From positions 1-46,073 of IMG/VR virus record IMGVR_UViG_3300027759_000013: DNA of 46,073 nt; one strand, written 5' to 3'. The translations under genes were made by a program, and so were the position numbers. Source of the DNA: a virus. Of this stretch, positions 8,309 to 16,676 are shown piece by piece (within the stretch, counting starts at the first letter, position 1; every line of letters begins with the position of its first letter). Under the pieces are notes generated by a model. That model saw only the letters and a list, made by a program, of their open reading frames with translations. It was not told where the DNA came from and did not search any database.

Positions 8309-11300
8309 ATGGCTACAGCAAATCCTTTATTAGATGGATTTAATGACCCACCCTCTAGCGTAGACTATAATTCTAATGTTGATAACTATTTAGAGTTTTT
8401 AAATAAAGCTGAGGGTAGTCCTGATTACAACACCATTGTTGGTGGTGGTAAGTTCTATGACTATTCTAAACATCCTGATACTGTTGGTGCTACTACTAAA
8501 GAAGGTCCAAGTAAAGCTGCAGGCAAATGGCAGATTACTAAACAGACTTATGATGATGTTGCTCCTAAACTAGGTATTACTGACTTTAGTCCTGATAGTC
8601 AAAAGAAGATTGCACTTAAACTTATTCAAGATAAAGGTGCACTAGAAGATATTCAAAAGGGAGACTACAAAACTGCTAACGAAAAGTTGGGTTCAGTTTG
8701 GGCAAGTCTTCCATCAAGTCCCTATTTACAATCAAAACGATCACCCGAGTGGGTTGAGGAAAATTTAAAAGCTACCATGACTGCAGACAATGCAGTTACC
8801 AAAGCCGATGAAGCACAACCTCAACAGGTGTTAGATCGGCCTAGTTCTTCTTCTAATCCTTTGCTTGACGGTTTTAAAGAAGAAGTTCAAACAGAAACAA
8901 ATCCCCTCCTAGCAGGTTTTAATCAACCTACCAAAACTAAAACTAAAACATCATCTTATCCTGGCTATGTACCTTTTGAAGGTGGATCTGCTGAGAACAT
9001 TGATACTGTTAAAGCATTTACTAAGAGTGCTATAGGTACAGCTGCTAAACTTACTCCTGCATTACCAGCAATGACACTTGGAGCTGAGGGATTAGGAACA
9101 CTAGGTACTATCTATGGAGGCCCTGTAGGAGGCATTGCAGGGGCTATTGTAGGAGGTGTTGGTGGATTAATTGCTGGTGAAAAAGCTACAGAAAAACTTT
9201 ATGATGAGTTTATGCCTGAGAAGTTTAAAGAGTTTACTGGTTATGATACTAAGACTCGTGAAGCAGAAATAAAAGATAATCCTAAAGCTTCTCGTTATGG
9301 TGTGTATGCTGGTAGTACTGTATTGTTTAGACCTGGTTTCTTAAAACCTATTGTATTAGCTAGTGGTAAAACAATAAGTCCTTTAATGCAAAGAGCAGGA
9401 TTAGGAGTAGCTGGTGGTGCATTTGAAGCTGGTTCTGAATTAGCATCAGGTGAAAAACTTAGTTCTGAGAAAATTAAAGAAGCTTCTCTTTTTAGTGCTA
9501 TTGCTGCTAAACCTACAGCTATAACTACTCAAGCTGAAAAGATGGCAGCTAACATAATGAAGAAGTTTAAACTTCCTACATTAGCAGAATCTATGGCAGC
9601 AAAGACTCAGCCTAAACCTGAAGCTGAGTATACATTACCTGATAATCCAATGCCACAAGATGTAGCTGACCCAGCTGAAGCTGAAGCTAGATCAGGTCAA
9701 GTATTTACTCCTGTACAAGAAGCTACTATATCTAATAAAAATAAACCTATACAAGCTATTCTGCAGACTCTTGCTGATATAACTAAAAATGTTAGAGAGT
9801 CTAAGATTTGGAGAGCTACACTTGAACAAATGGTTCCTGATGTACGTAATAGAGAAAATATTACTATGGCTCTTGAAGGTCAAAAGACTTTTGATGTATT
9901 AGTAAATCAAGAAACTAAACGTCAAAAACTTTATGGTGACAATGAAACAATAGTGGCAGCTAAAGAAGCTAGAGCTGAAAGACGTAAAGCTTTAGGTTTA
10001 CCTACAAGTATGGCTGATCGTATTGATCGTGGTATGGTTGGTGCTAGACAAGTATACCGTATGATGATATCTGAAGGACTTCCTGGTATTGAACGTTACA
10101 ATGCTAGAATAGCTGCTAAAGAGAATCCTAATACTTTTAAAGGATTTGATCGTGCCTGGCATAACTATAATAAATCTAAAGGTTTTCCTAAAGAAGCTAC
10201 TCCAGAAAGACAGCTTTCTTTCTTAAAAGAACATGAACAAAGATTAACTAATGTAGTTGATAGGGTTGAAGCTCGTCCGCATGATACTCCTGAGACATTT
10301 AAAGCTATGGAGTTAGTTAAAAACGAATTTAAACGTTTAGATATCCTTGCTAGAACAGAGGGTAACTATGAAAAGACTAGACAAAACTATGTAACTCATG
10401 CTCTTAACTTTAAAGGTAGTAACTTAAATAGAGATGAACAAATTAAAATTAGTGATTGGTTATTTAAAAACACTAGTCCTAGGTTCTTTAGAGATTTTGC
10501 TAAGGCTCGTACTGTTCGATATATTAGAGAGCTTGAAGCTAAGCTACGTGAAGCAGGTGATAGTCTAGGTATAGATACTCGTGGTGTTATTGTAGAAAAA
10601 GATATTGCAAAGATTATGCAAATCTATAAAGACTCTATGGGTAAAGCTATAATTGAAAAACGTCTTGTTAACTACTTAACTAAGATTAAGTTAGATGGTA
10701 ACAAACTTTTAGGTACAATTAAAGAGTTACCTATTATAACTAAAGATGCTAAGACTGCTTATGAAGGGAACTATGTTCCGTTTACAGGACCTGGTTCAGA
10801 AGTATTAAAAGGTTATAAAGTACACCCTGACTTTGCAGATCCTTTAGGTCATCTGTTCTATCAAAAAGATCCTTTACTTCTTCTTCAAGGATTGAATTCT
10901 GTTTCAATGCTTGCTAAGACATTTGCAACCACTGCATCATTATTTCACGCTACATCATTGTTTATATCTAAATCAACAGCAGCTCCTAGCTTAATGATTA
11001 AAGAAATCTTTACTAAAGGTGCGGGTTCTAGACAAGCTTTAGAAGAGTTTGAACGTAATGGAGCTAGTCAAACAGTTAAACAAGCTTTAGATACAAATCT
11101 TGGTATTAAATCAGATGACGTTCAATTAGGTTCTGTTGAAAAGTTAGGTAAAGATATTGATAACTTTATTAATACTTATTTAATTAAACCTATTAGTAAA
11201 GAAACAGGTAATGTTAAATTATTAAGTAGAGCTACTGACCCTTTACAAGAACATTTCTTAGGGCACCTAGAAAAGTTTACTTGGGAGTATATGCATACTG

Positions 11301-12154
11301 CTGGTAAATTACAACTATGGCAACATTACTTTACAGAGATTAAGACTAGACATCCTGAACTTAGTGATCAAGCTATTGGAGAAGAAGTATCTAAGTTTGT
11401 TAATAATACAATGGGTGGTTTAAATTGGTTACAAATAGCTAATGATACACAGAGTGTAGTACTTAGAGAATTCTTATTTAAACTTCTTAAAAAAGAAAAT
11501 AGGATGTGGGCTAACGTAGCTTTATTTGCACCTGACTGGACGGTATCTACATTAAGAGCATTTACTACAGGACTACCTAAAGAGTTATTAAAGCCTAAGA
11601 ATTGGGAATTACGTAAAGGTTTTAAAGGACTAAATGATCCTACATCTCAAGCCGACTTAGCTAGACGTTATGCATTGTTTACATTAATAGGTTGGGCTAC
11701 GATTTACAATGGTATTAACTATGCTACATCAGGTAATTATATGTGGGAAAATAAAGATCCTACTCGAATTGATTTAAAAGATGGTACAACTATGCAAGCA
11801 GCTAAACACTCTATGGAAGCAGCTCATTGGGTAATGCATCCGTGGAAAACACTAAGTAATAAATTTGGTTACTTCCCTAAAACTATAATAGAAATATCTA
11901 AAGACACTACTAAAGGTCCTATTGATGTAGTTGAAAAGATAGTAGAACCTTTCTTACCATTCCAAGTAAGCTCTGCTGTTAAAGCACCTAAAGGTGAAAA
12001 GATTAAACGAGCAGTTGCAAGCTTTGTGGGTACTCCTATTTATGGTCAGACTAATAAACAAAATACAAGTCCTGATGTTCTTATGGAACGTAAGAGACAG
12101 AAAAAAGAAACAACACGTGAGAATAAAATGAAGAAGATTGAGGATTCTAATTAA
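8309..12154 (+). CDS. Large ejection protein with N-terminal lambda-R-type transglycosylase
   Basis: This is the largest protein, 1281 aa. Residues about 25-150 match lambda endolysin R. LNKAEGSPDYNTIVGGGKF carries the catalytic glutamate (E35), and DYSKHP, AAGKWQI, TDFSPDSQKKIALKLI and VWASLPSSPY follow in the same order as in R. The motif NPLL(D/A)GF occurs three times, starting at residues 5, 183 and 198. A Gly/Ala-rich hydrophobic stretch (about 255-300) and a long helical C-terminus follow. It probably enters the periplasm on infection, locally opens peptidoglycan and forms part of the DNA channel. Confidence 0.85.
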   Translation: MATANPLLDGFNDPPSSVDYNSNVDNYLEFLNKAEGSPDYNTIVGGGKFYDYSKHPDTVGATTKEGPSKAAGKWQITKQTYDDVAPKLGITDFSPDSQKKIALKLIQDKGALEDIQKGDYKTANEKLGSVWASLPSSPYLQSKRSPEWVEENLKATMTADNAVTKADEAQPQQVLDRPSSSSNPLLDGFKEEVQTETNPLLAGFNQPTKTKTKTSSYPGYVPFEGGSAENIDTVKAFTKSAIGTAAKLTPALPAMTLGAEGLGTLGTIYGGPVGGIAGAIVGGVGGLIAGEKATEKLYDEFMPEKFKEFTGYDTKTREAEIKDNPKASRYGVYAGSTVLFRPGFLKPIVLASGKTISPLMQRAGLGVAGGAFEAGSELASGEKLSSEKIKEASLFSAIAAKPTAITTQAEKMAANIMKKFKLPTLAESMAAKTQPKPEAEYTLPDNPMPQDVADPAEAEARSGQVFTPVQEATISNKNKPIQAILQTLADITKNVRESKIWRATLEQMVPDVRNRENITMALEGQKTFDVLVNQETKRQKLYGDNETIVAAKEARAERRKALGLPTSMADRIDRGMVGARQVYRMMISEGLPGIERYNARIAAKENPNTFKGFDRAWHNYNKSKGFPKEATPERQLSFLKEHEQRLTNVVDRVEARPHDTPETFKAMELVKNEFKRLDILARTEGNYEKTRQNYVTHALNFKGSNLNRDEQIKISDWLFKNTSPRFFRDFAKARTVRYIRELEAKLREAGDSLGIDTRGVIVEKDIAKIMQIYKDSMGKAIIEKRLVNYLTKIKLDGNKLLGTIKELPIITKDAKTAYEGNYVPFTGPGSEVLKGYKVHPDFADPLGHLFYQKDPLLLLQGLNSVSMLAKTFATTASLFHATSLFISKSTAAPSLMIKEIFTKGAGSRQALEEFERNGASQTVKQALDTNLGIKSDDVQLGSVEKLGKDIDNFINTYLIKPISKETGNVKLLSRATDPLQEHFLGHLEKFTWEYMHTAGKLQLWQHYFTEIKTRHPELSDQAIGEEVSKFVNNTMGGLNWLQIANDTQSVVLREFLFKLLKKENRMWANVALFAPDWTVSTLRAFTTGLPKELLKPKNWELRKGFKGLNDPTSQADLARRYALFTLIGWATIYNGINYATSGNYMWENKDPTRIDLKDGTTMQAAKHSMEAAHWVMHPWKTLSNKFGYFPKTIIEISKDTTKGPIDVVEKIVEPFLPFQVSSAVKAPKGEKIKRAVASFVGTPIYGQTNKQNTSPDVLMERKRQKKETTRENKMKKIEDSN

Positions 12155-12705
12155 TGGCTATTCAATTACCTCCAATACCTAACAACCCAATTACGGACGT
12201 ATTTGTATGGCGTGATTGGTTTTTTGCTGTTTCTCAATTGCTTGTGCAACAATCTTCTATTGCTTGGACGTCTATTGACTTTACAGGATCTAATTTATTA
12301 AACATTCAGACTAGACAGCATAATGCTTTACAGAGTATTCAAGGTGGTATTGCTTCACAATATTATCATTTAACTGCCGCTGAGTATGCAATTGTACAAG
12401 CGTTCCCTGCTATACCTTTAACCGTAGCTAATGGTGGTACAGGGGCTACCACTGCAGCGGGAGCTAGGACTAACTTAGGTGTTACTGCTACAGGATCTGA
12501 TACAACCTATGCCTATCGTGCTAATAATCTATCAGACTTAGCTAGTGCTGCTACTGCTAGAACTAACCTAGGGTTAGGTACTATGGCTACTCAGAATACA
12601 GGTATTACAGCTACTATTACTACAGCAGCTTTAACTGCTTTAGGAACACAAGGTAGTATGACATTTACTAATGGTATTTTAACAGCTCAAACACAAGCTA
12701 CTTAG
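12154..12705 (+). CDS. Tail fibre protein with phage fibre repeats, 183 aa
   Basis: The N-terminus (MAIQLPPIPNNPITDVFVWRDWF) is a typical attachment segment of short fibres. The C-terminal half has two fibre repeats, ANGGTGATTAAGARTNLGV and NNLSDLASAATARTNLGLG, the trimeric shaft repeat of many phage fibres. No distal receptor domain is present, so it may be an adaptor or need a partner such as the 45758 or 42907 product. It is the last gene of the structural block. No terminator is visible between it and the pqqA promoter, so read-through is possible. Confidence 0.75.
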   Translation: MAIQLPPIPNNPITDVFVWRDWFFAVSQLLVQQSSIAWTSIDFTGSNLLNIQTRQHNALQSIQGGIASQYYHLTAAEYAIVQAFPAIPLTVANGGTGATTAAGARTNLGVTATGSDTTYAYRANNLSDLASAATARTNLGLGTMATQNTGITATITTAALTALGTQGSMTFTNGILTAQTQAT

Positions 12706-12726
12706 TATAGATTCATGGTTTTACTG

Positions 12727-12755
12727 ATGATTGTTTTCATTCATTATGGTATAAT
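12727..12755 (+). promoter_or_regulatory. Extended -10 promoter for pqqA
   Basis: TGGTATAAT at 12747-12755 is a perfect extended -10 element. The hexamer 17 bases upstream (ATGATT, 12727-12732) is weak, as allowed for extended -10 promoters. Transcription would start near 12762, giving a leader of about 40 bases with AAGGAG at 12790-12795. The same TGGTATAAT or TGGTATACT core occurs at three other promoters here. Confidence 0.7.
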
Positions 12756-12801
12756 TATTGGGTAGAGTGAAAACTTTACATTAACTTTTAAGGAGATTAC
12801 T

Positions 12802-12873
12802 ATGTGGACTAAACCCGCTGCTACTGAAATGCGTTTCGGTTTCGAAGTTACAATGTATGTAATGAATAAGTAA
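12802..12873 (+). CDS. pqqA: PqqA, PQQ precursor peptide, 23 aa
   Basis: PqqA is the ribosomal substrate for pyrroloquinoline quinone. In the known pathway PqqE with PqqD cross-links one Glu and one Tyr of the peptide, and PqqF/G, B and C complete PQQ. This product has the usual 23 residues. It starts MWTKPA, has [10 protein letters not shown] in the core, and puts the reactive Glu at 15 and Tyr at 19, exactly as in Klebsiella PqqA (from memory). Trp2, Lys4, Pro5, Arg11, Gly13, Val16, Thr17 and Asn22 also agree. AAGGAG lies 6 bases before ATG. It has its own promoter and terminator, and no other pqq gene exists in the genome, so host enzymes must process it. Confidence 0.93.
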   Translation: MWTKPAATEMRFGFEVTMYVMNK

Positions 12874-12880
12874 TAATAAA

Positions 12881-12910
12881 AAAGCCCCGATTAAGGGGCT
12901 TTGTTATTTA
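12881..12910. terminator. Two-way intrinsic terminator between converging units
   Basis: AAAGCCCC (12881-12888) pairs with GGGGCTTT (12895-12902) around a 6-base loop. On the minus strand the stem is followed by TTTTTTATTATT, a strong U-run ending the early operon. On the plus strand it is followed by TTTGTTATTTA, weaker but adequate. It closes pqqA on one side and the 12908-13075 gene on the other. Confidence 0.85.
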
Positions 12911-13075
12911 TACTGATGCTAATGTTGCTTTAGGATTTAGAAACTGTTCTACTAAGTCCCATTCATGAAAGACTTTAATAGTCTGTTCAGGTTGTGGTTG
13001 ACCAAAGACAACTTTATTTGCTGTTACTAAATAACCATTGTCTACCTTGTTAATTTGCACTTGCGTATACTGCAT
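12908..13075 (-). CDS. Small hypothetical protein, 55 aa
   Basis: The frame starts at 13075 after AAAGGAG (7 bases upstream), reads MQYTQVQINKVDNGYLVTAN to KATLASV, and stops at the foot of the terminator. It contains KVFHEWDLVEQFLN, probably an amphipathic helix after a beta-hairpin. No family is recognised. As last gene of the early operon it has a good ribosome-binding site, so it is likely real. Confidence 0.7.
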   Translation of the reverse strand: MQYTQVQINKVDNGYLVTANKVVFGQPQPEQTIKVFHEWDLVEQFLNPKATLASV

Positions 13076-13085
13076 GTTTTCTCCT

Positions 13086-13220
13086 TTAAATATCTATTAC
13101 TGCCCTGAATAAAAATAAGTCTATTACTAAATACACTGCTTCACTATTAGGATCTATCATCTTACCATCTACTAGTTCTAAACCAAAGGTACAACCTTGT
13201 ATTAAACTCCAGGTAATCAT
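13086..13220 (-). CDS. Small hypothetical protein, 44 aa
   Basis: The start at 13220 overlaps the ribonucleotide reductase stop as ATGA and has AGGAG 7 bases upstream. The product begins MITWSLIQGCTFGLELVDG and ends in a hydrophobic VYLVIDLFLFRAVIDI, which may touch a membrane or partner. The next gene follows after 10 bases that contain its AAAGGAG. No function can be assigned. Confidence 0.65.
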   Translation of the reverse strand: MITWSLIQGCTFGLELVDGKMIDPNSEAVYLVIDLFLFRAVIDI

Positions 13221-15106
13221 GTCTGTACTCCTATAATGTCACAGGCACCAGCTAAGCAACTTAACTCTTGTGTTCCTGTAGTGGTGTCTTCTTCCTCTTT
13301 TAAGTTACCCCAATCGATTGAAGGGAAACTACTTACAAAGGTATCATACTTTTCCTTTGTAATCTCTTGATAAGGAGCTTGTTCATAAACGTGATCGGTA
13401 TGAGGCAGAAGCGATATACCTGAGACATCACTGAAGTTATTATAAATCCAAGCACCAATGTTCAAGAATTCATCATCTTTATAGTATACAGTAATAGAAG
13501 GATTATGTTCTGTCCAGTGTTTTTGGTATACACTATAAAGTTTTAATTGATCTATTGCATTTGTTTCGTTTCTTGTTACTCCTGATTTGCTTCCTTCTTG
13601 CGGGAAACTGAAGATTGTAATGTCACTTGGCTTGGTAACATCAGGCTCATTAGGGACTCCTTGGCTTTTAAAGAAGAGTGTGAGGGGGTCTTTATTGTCC
13701 ATTCGTACAGTCCGAATATAGTATTCACTATATGCAGGATGAATGCCACTAGAACAACCCACCAACTGACTAACTGTTCCTGAGGGTTTAACAGTAGTGA
13801 TAGCAGCAGACACAGGAATACCAAGTCGTTCAGCCCACTCCTTATTAGTTTTAATTGCATATTCTCTTAGCTCCGTTAACCAGTTAATTGTTTCTTCATT
13901 AGGTTGACTAAGTACTGGATGATCCATAATACCAGTCATACTTACACCAAGTAAACGTTCTTCTTCTTGATTCTTTTTCCACTCACTTCTTAAGTATCTA
14001 AAGTTTGTAAGGGTGGATTGAAATGTCCCGACAATTGTTGCGATCCTGACTTTTTCCTTAAGACTAATAAGGGTATCATTCTCTCTGATGACAATTTCAC
14101 TGAGATTGCAAAGTCCTTTAGATCGCAGGATAATTTCTCCGCAAGGGTTTGTACCATAGTCAAAGCCTTCAACATCTCTTCTTCCGTTAGAGCTGGCTTT
14201 CTTTGTAGCTGCAACTCTATTAAATAAACCTCGTTCCCCGCTTTTCGAGTCATACAATGTTCCCCATTCTTTTAAGAAAATACCTACATCGGGTTTCTCG
14301 GTGTAAGCAACGGAATTGTTGGCAAGGCTACGCTGCACATCAGTACGCCACCACTCTCCGTTTTTTGCGTTACGCATTCTGTCGTCGGTGAGGTTTGACA
14401 AGCTGATAAGAGCTGACCTACGCACACCCCCCACAATAACAATATCAGCAACTTTACATACAAGGTCATGGCATTCTAAGCTGTTAAGCTTCCTTCCTGC
14501 TGCTTTCTTAAAAGTGTGTACCGTAAATGCGAACAAGTCCTCGAGAGGCTTAGGGCCGCTTGCTCTACCCCCGAAAGTTTTAAGCCTAGCTCCGGCAGGT
14601 CTAATTCCAGAAGTATCCCATTTTGGAAGTCTTCCTGAATAGAGTAAGCTAATGAGTTCACGGTATGCACTAGCCCACCCAATTCTTGAGTCTTTAACTC
14701 TAATTGTTGTATCAGTTTCATGAAATTCCTCTGTTATATTAGGTAAGTTATTAATGAATTGTCTTTCAACACTAAAGCCTACACCAGTACCACACATTAA
14801 AACATACATTACTTCGTCAAATGCTTTAGGTGAATCAATAGCTATAAAGCTACAATTGTAACCAGCTATCTCATCTCGTTCTAAAGCAGGCCCTGCCGCC
14901 ATTAAACATCTCATACTAGGCATTACATCCAAATTGTGTATTGCTTTATTTACATCTTCAGTAGGAAAGATATCAGGGAATCTATTAGTAAAGAATCCAG
15001 TGTATCTGTCTACAGTTTCTTTCCATGTTTCTCTACGGTACTCTTCAGGTAGCCATCTTGCATAGCGGCTAGCATGAATGAATCGTTGGTAATCGGTTAA
15101 TTGCAT
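13217..15106 (-). CDS. nrdJ: Adenosylcobalamin-dependent (class II) ribonucleotide reductase
   Basis: This 629-aa enzyme reduces ribonucleotides to deoxyribonucleotides, supplying phage DNA synthesis. It resembles the monomeric Lactobacillus-type reductase. The first active-site cysteine is in YNCSF (about residue 85), and CGTGVGFSVE follows. The radical-site motif NPCGEI lies near residue 320, and the shuttle cysteines C617 and C622 (CLAGAC) lie at the extreme C-terminus with the expected spacing. It is shorter than the Lactobacillus enzyme of about 739 aa. No small subunit or activase is present, as expected for class II. The start overlaps the upstream stop (TAATG). The B12 cofactor must come from the host or environment. 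Confidence 0.92.
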   Translation of the reverse strand: MQLTDYQRFIHASRYARWLPEEYRRETWKETVDRYTGFFTNRFPDIFPTEDVNKAIHNLDVMPSMRCLMAAGPALERDEIAGYNCSFIAIDSPKAFDEVMYVLMCGTGVGFSVERQFINNLPNITEEFHETDTTIRVKDSRIGWASAYRELISLLYSGRLPKWDTSGIRPAGARLKTFGGRASGPKPLEDLFAFTVHTFKKAAGRKLNSLECHDLVCKVADIVIVGGVRRSALISLSNLTDDRMRNAKNGEWWRTDVQRSLANNSVAYTEKPDVGIFLKEWGTLYDSKSGERGLFNRVAATKKASSNGRRDVEGFDYGTNPCGEIILRSKGLCNLSEIVIRENDTLISLKEKVRIATIVGTFQSTLTNFRYLRSEWKKNQEEERLLGVSMTGIMDHPVLSQPNEETINWLTELREYAIKTNKEWAERLGIPVSAAITTVKPSGTVSQLVGCSSGIHPAYSEYYIRTVRMDNKDPLTLFFKSQGVPNEPDVTKPSDITIFSFPQEGSKSGVTRNETNAIDQLKLYSVYQKHWTEHNPSITVYYKDDEFLNIGAWIYNNFSDVSGISLLPHTDHVYEQAPYQEITKEKYDTFVSSFPSIDWGNLKEEEDTTTGTQELSCLAGACDIIGVQT

Positions 15107-15282
15107 TATTCATTGTCCCTATTCATTGACAGTTCTTTATTAAAGTGTTCATACCTTTCTTCTATACGTTCAAAGAATGCATCAACTAGATCATATGAGT
15201 TAATATTTAAAACTTCTAACAAAGTAATTTCATCATACTCTTCAGCTAGTTTTACTTTTATTTCTTGTAACGTAAGTGTCAT
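15106..15282 (-). CDS. Small acidic hypothetical protein, 58 aa
   Basis: The frame reads MTLTLQEIKVKLAEEYDEIT to LSMNRDNE. It is acidic and helical. It overlaps the DUF3310 stop (ATGA) upstream and the reductase start (TAATG) downstream, so it belongs to the same translated string. Proteins with the pattern 'T.QEIK..LA...DEI.LLEVL.I.S.DLV.AF...IEE.Y' are frequent in phages, but their role is unknown to me. Confidence 0.7.
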   Translation of the reverse strand: MTLTLQEIKVKLAEEYDEITLLEVLNINSYDLVDAFFERIEERYEHFNKELSMNRDNE

Positions 15283-15491
15283 TTAGTGTTTTCAAATTCA
15301 ATTAGTAAATCTATAAAATGTTTAGCTTTTTCAAGGTCTTGTATACCACCCTTGTTTTTCCATCTGCAAAGATATTTAATAGCTGTAGCTTCTAAGTAAG
15401 GAATTTCATTAACATAAGAAAAGAAAGCAGGTTGTATTTTAAACTGCTTATAATGATCTCCACCAATTTGTTTGTCTAAGGCACTACCCAT
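15279..15491 (-). CDS. DUF3310 protein (SaV-like), 70 aa
   Basis: The domain signature is plain: DKQIGGDHYKQFKIQPAFF, then EATAIKYLCRWKNKGGIQDL and KAKHFIDLLIEF. DUF3310 proteins are common in phage nucleotide-metabolism regions and are sometimes called nucleotide kinases without strong evidence. Here it is directly upstream of the reductase genes, which fits a nucleotide role. The ATG lies only 3 bases after a consensus -10 box, so transcripts from that promoter would be leaderless or lack this start. Confidence 0.85.
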   Translation of the reverse strand: MGSALDKQIGGDHYKQFKIQPAFFSYVNEIPYLEATAIKYLCRWKNKGGIQDLEKAKHFIDLLIEFENTK

Positions 15492-15493
15492 AT

Positions 15494-15522
15494 ATTATAC
15501 CATTTCTATAAAAAGAATGCAA
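15494..15522 (-). promoter_or_regulatory. Sigma-70 promoter inside the early operon
   Basis: Read on the minus strand, TTGCAT (15517-15522) and TATAAT (15494-15499) are separated by 17 bases. TGG directly before the -10 makes it extended. The start of transcription would fall at about 15487, inside the first codons of DUF3310. A copy of the repeated 10-mer TGATAGTAGT lies at 15539-15548, just upstream of the -35 box. It probably boosts the reductase genes. Confidence 0.75.
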
Positions 15523-15550
15523 GTTATTTGTTAAGTGATGATAGTAGTAA

Positions 15551-16297
15551 TTAAACATTTACTAACTTCTGCGATCCTTTTGGTTTTAAATTAGTTCCAT
15601 CTCTAAACCAATTACCACAATCACGACATTGATAACGTTGATAACGGCTAGTTGTAGTAATGTTATAGCCACGTTTCTGTATGTTTTTAGATTGACATGT
15701 AGGACAACAATTGGTAGTTCCATTAATAATGTTGTGGTTAAGATGGTTTTTAATCCAAGGTTTAAAGCGTTCATAGACCTTCTCTAGAAGGATAACATCG
15801 TTTTTGTTATACTCTTCCATAGTCTTCCATGCTTTAGGGATACCTGCCATGCATTGCACCCATAGTTCATGCCCCTCATGAGCAGTCTTCTTACCTAAAC
15901 CTAGTGACTGAGCAACGTAGTCAAGCTTGTTAGATACAAATCTAAAGCGACCCCTAGCTACAGTAAGTAAATCTATTTCTTTAAAAGGGGCTGGTGGAAA
16001 CATACCATTTAATAAGAATTCTTTGTTAAGAGAAGGTATGTCAAAACGTTTACCATTGTAATGGATAACAGCATCAGCTTCATCAAGTAGTTTATGGATA
16101 CTAGCAAGCATTTTCTTTTCACCAGATTTCTTTACAGAATCAAACATCATCTTTTTATCACCCAACCATTTGGCTGCGTAACACATTACATAAGATGATT
16201 CTCTAAGTTGGTTAAGACCAATGTTCTGATCCCATATACCCCATACATGGGCTACATTTGGTGCCATTTCAATATCTAATAATAATATCTTACTCAT
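15551..16297 (-). CDS. RNase H-fold 3'-5' exonuclease with C-terminal zinc ribbon
   Basis: The N-terminal 170 residues of this 248-aa protein follow the DnaQ/YprB-like exonuclease pattern. The DxE motif is in LLLDIEMAPN, then come IHYNGKRFDIPSLNKEF and the final acidic motif EEYNKNDVILL. Residues about 195-235 form a zinc ribbon with CCPTCQSKNIQKRG and YQCRDCGNWF. The likely job is DNA or RNA trimming during replication or repair. It is separate from the polymerase's own exonuclease domain. It overlaps the next gene upstream by an ATGA junction. Confidence 0.8.
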   Translation of the reverse strand: MSKILLLDIEMAPNVAHVWGIWDQNIGLNQLRESSYVMCYAAKWLGDKKMMFDSVKKSGEKKMLASIHKLLDEADAVIHYNGKRFDIPSLNKEFLLNGMFPPAPFKEIDLLTVARGRFRFVSNKLDYVAQSLGLGKKTAHEGHELWVQCMAGIPKAWKTMEEYNKNDVILLEKVYERFKPWIKNHLNHNIINGTTNCCPTCQSKNIQKRGYNITTTSRYQRYQCRDCGNWFRDGTNLKPKGSQKLVNV

Positions 16298-16473
16298 TTT
16301 CTGTCCTCAGAAGTTTCTACATGGATAATTCTTAAATCTTTTTCACTAATGTTAGGAAGCTCAGTAAGAAAGTCATGCATTGCTTTAACTTTAGCTATTT
16401 CTTCATTAACAACATGCACTCGTATTTCTTTTTCATAACGAACCTTAACCCAGTAATTAGATGTTTTAGCCAT
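16294..16473 (-). CDS. Small hypothetical protein, 59 aa
   Basis: The frame begins MAKTSNYWVKVRYEKEIRVH at 16473 and ends HVETSEDRK, overlapping the exonuclease start as ATGA. It is charged, with an alpha/beta pattern and a helix around NEEIAKVKAMHDFLTEL. No family is recognised. Coupling on one side and a 2-base gap on the other support translation. Confidence 0.65.
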   Translation of the reverse strand: MAKTSNYWVKVRYEKEIRVHVVNEEIAKVKAMHDFLTELPNISEKDLRIIHVETSEDRK

Positions 16474-16475
16474 AA

Positions 16476-16676
16476 TTATTTATACTTAAGTCTTTCTTCA
16501 AGCATTATATCAGCAAGCCTATAAGCCTCTGCTGGTATGTCATCTCGTTTAACATGATCTGCTTCAAGTAAACCATTCATAGCTTCTAATGCAAAGTAAT
16601 CTCTAAGGTTCATACCTGTATAGATTTGTTTATTATTATCTTGACACGGGAAAGCTGGTGAGTTTCCATTACTCAT
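16476..16676 (-). CDS. Conserved small phage protein, 66 aa
   Basis: The protein contains SPAFPC..., TGMNLRDYFALEAMNGLL and YRLADIMLEERLK. This is the widespread phage pattern 'NPAFP...GMTLRDYFAAKAMQGLL...A.AD.ML..R'. Its function is not known to me. The start overlaps the upstream stop by 4 bases. Confidence 0.75.
   Translation of the reverse strand: MSNGNSPAFPCQDNNKQIYTGMNLRDYFALEAMNGLLEADHVKRDDIPAEAYRLADIMLEERLKYK

Noticed and set aside
13576-14721. Several frames of 61-108 aa inside the reductase gene
   Set aside because: They are shadows of the strongly conserved nrdJ frame and lack start signals.
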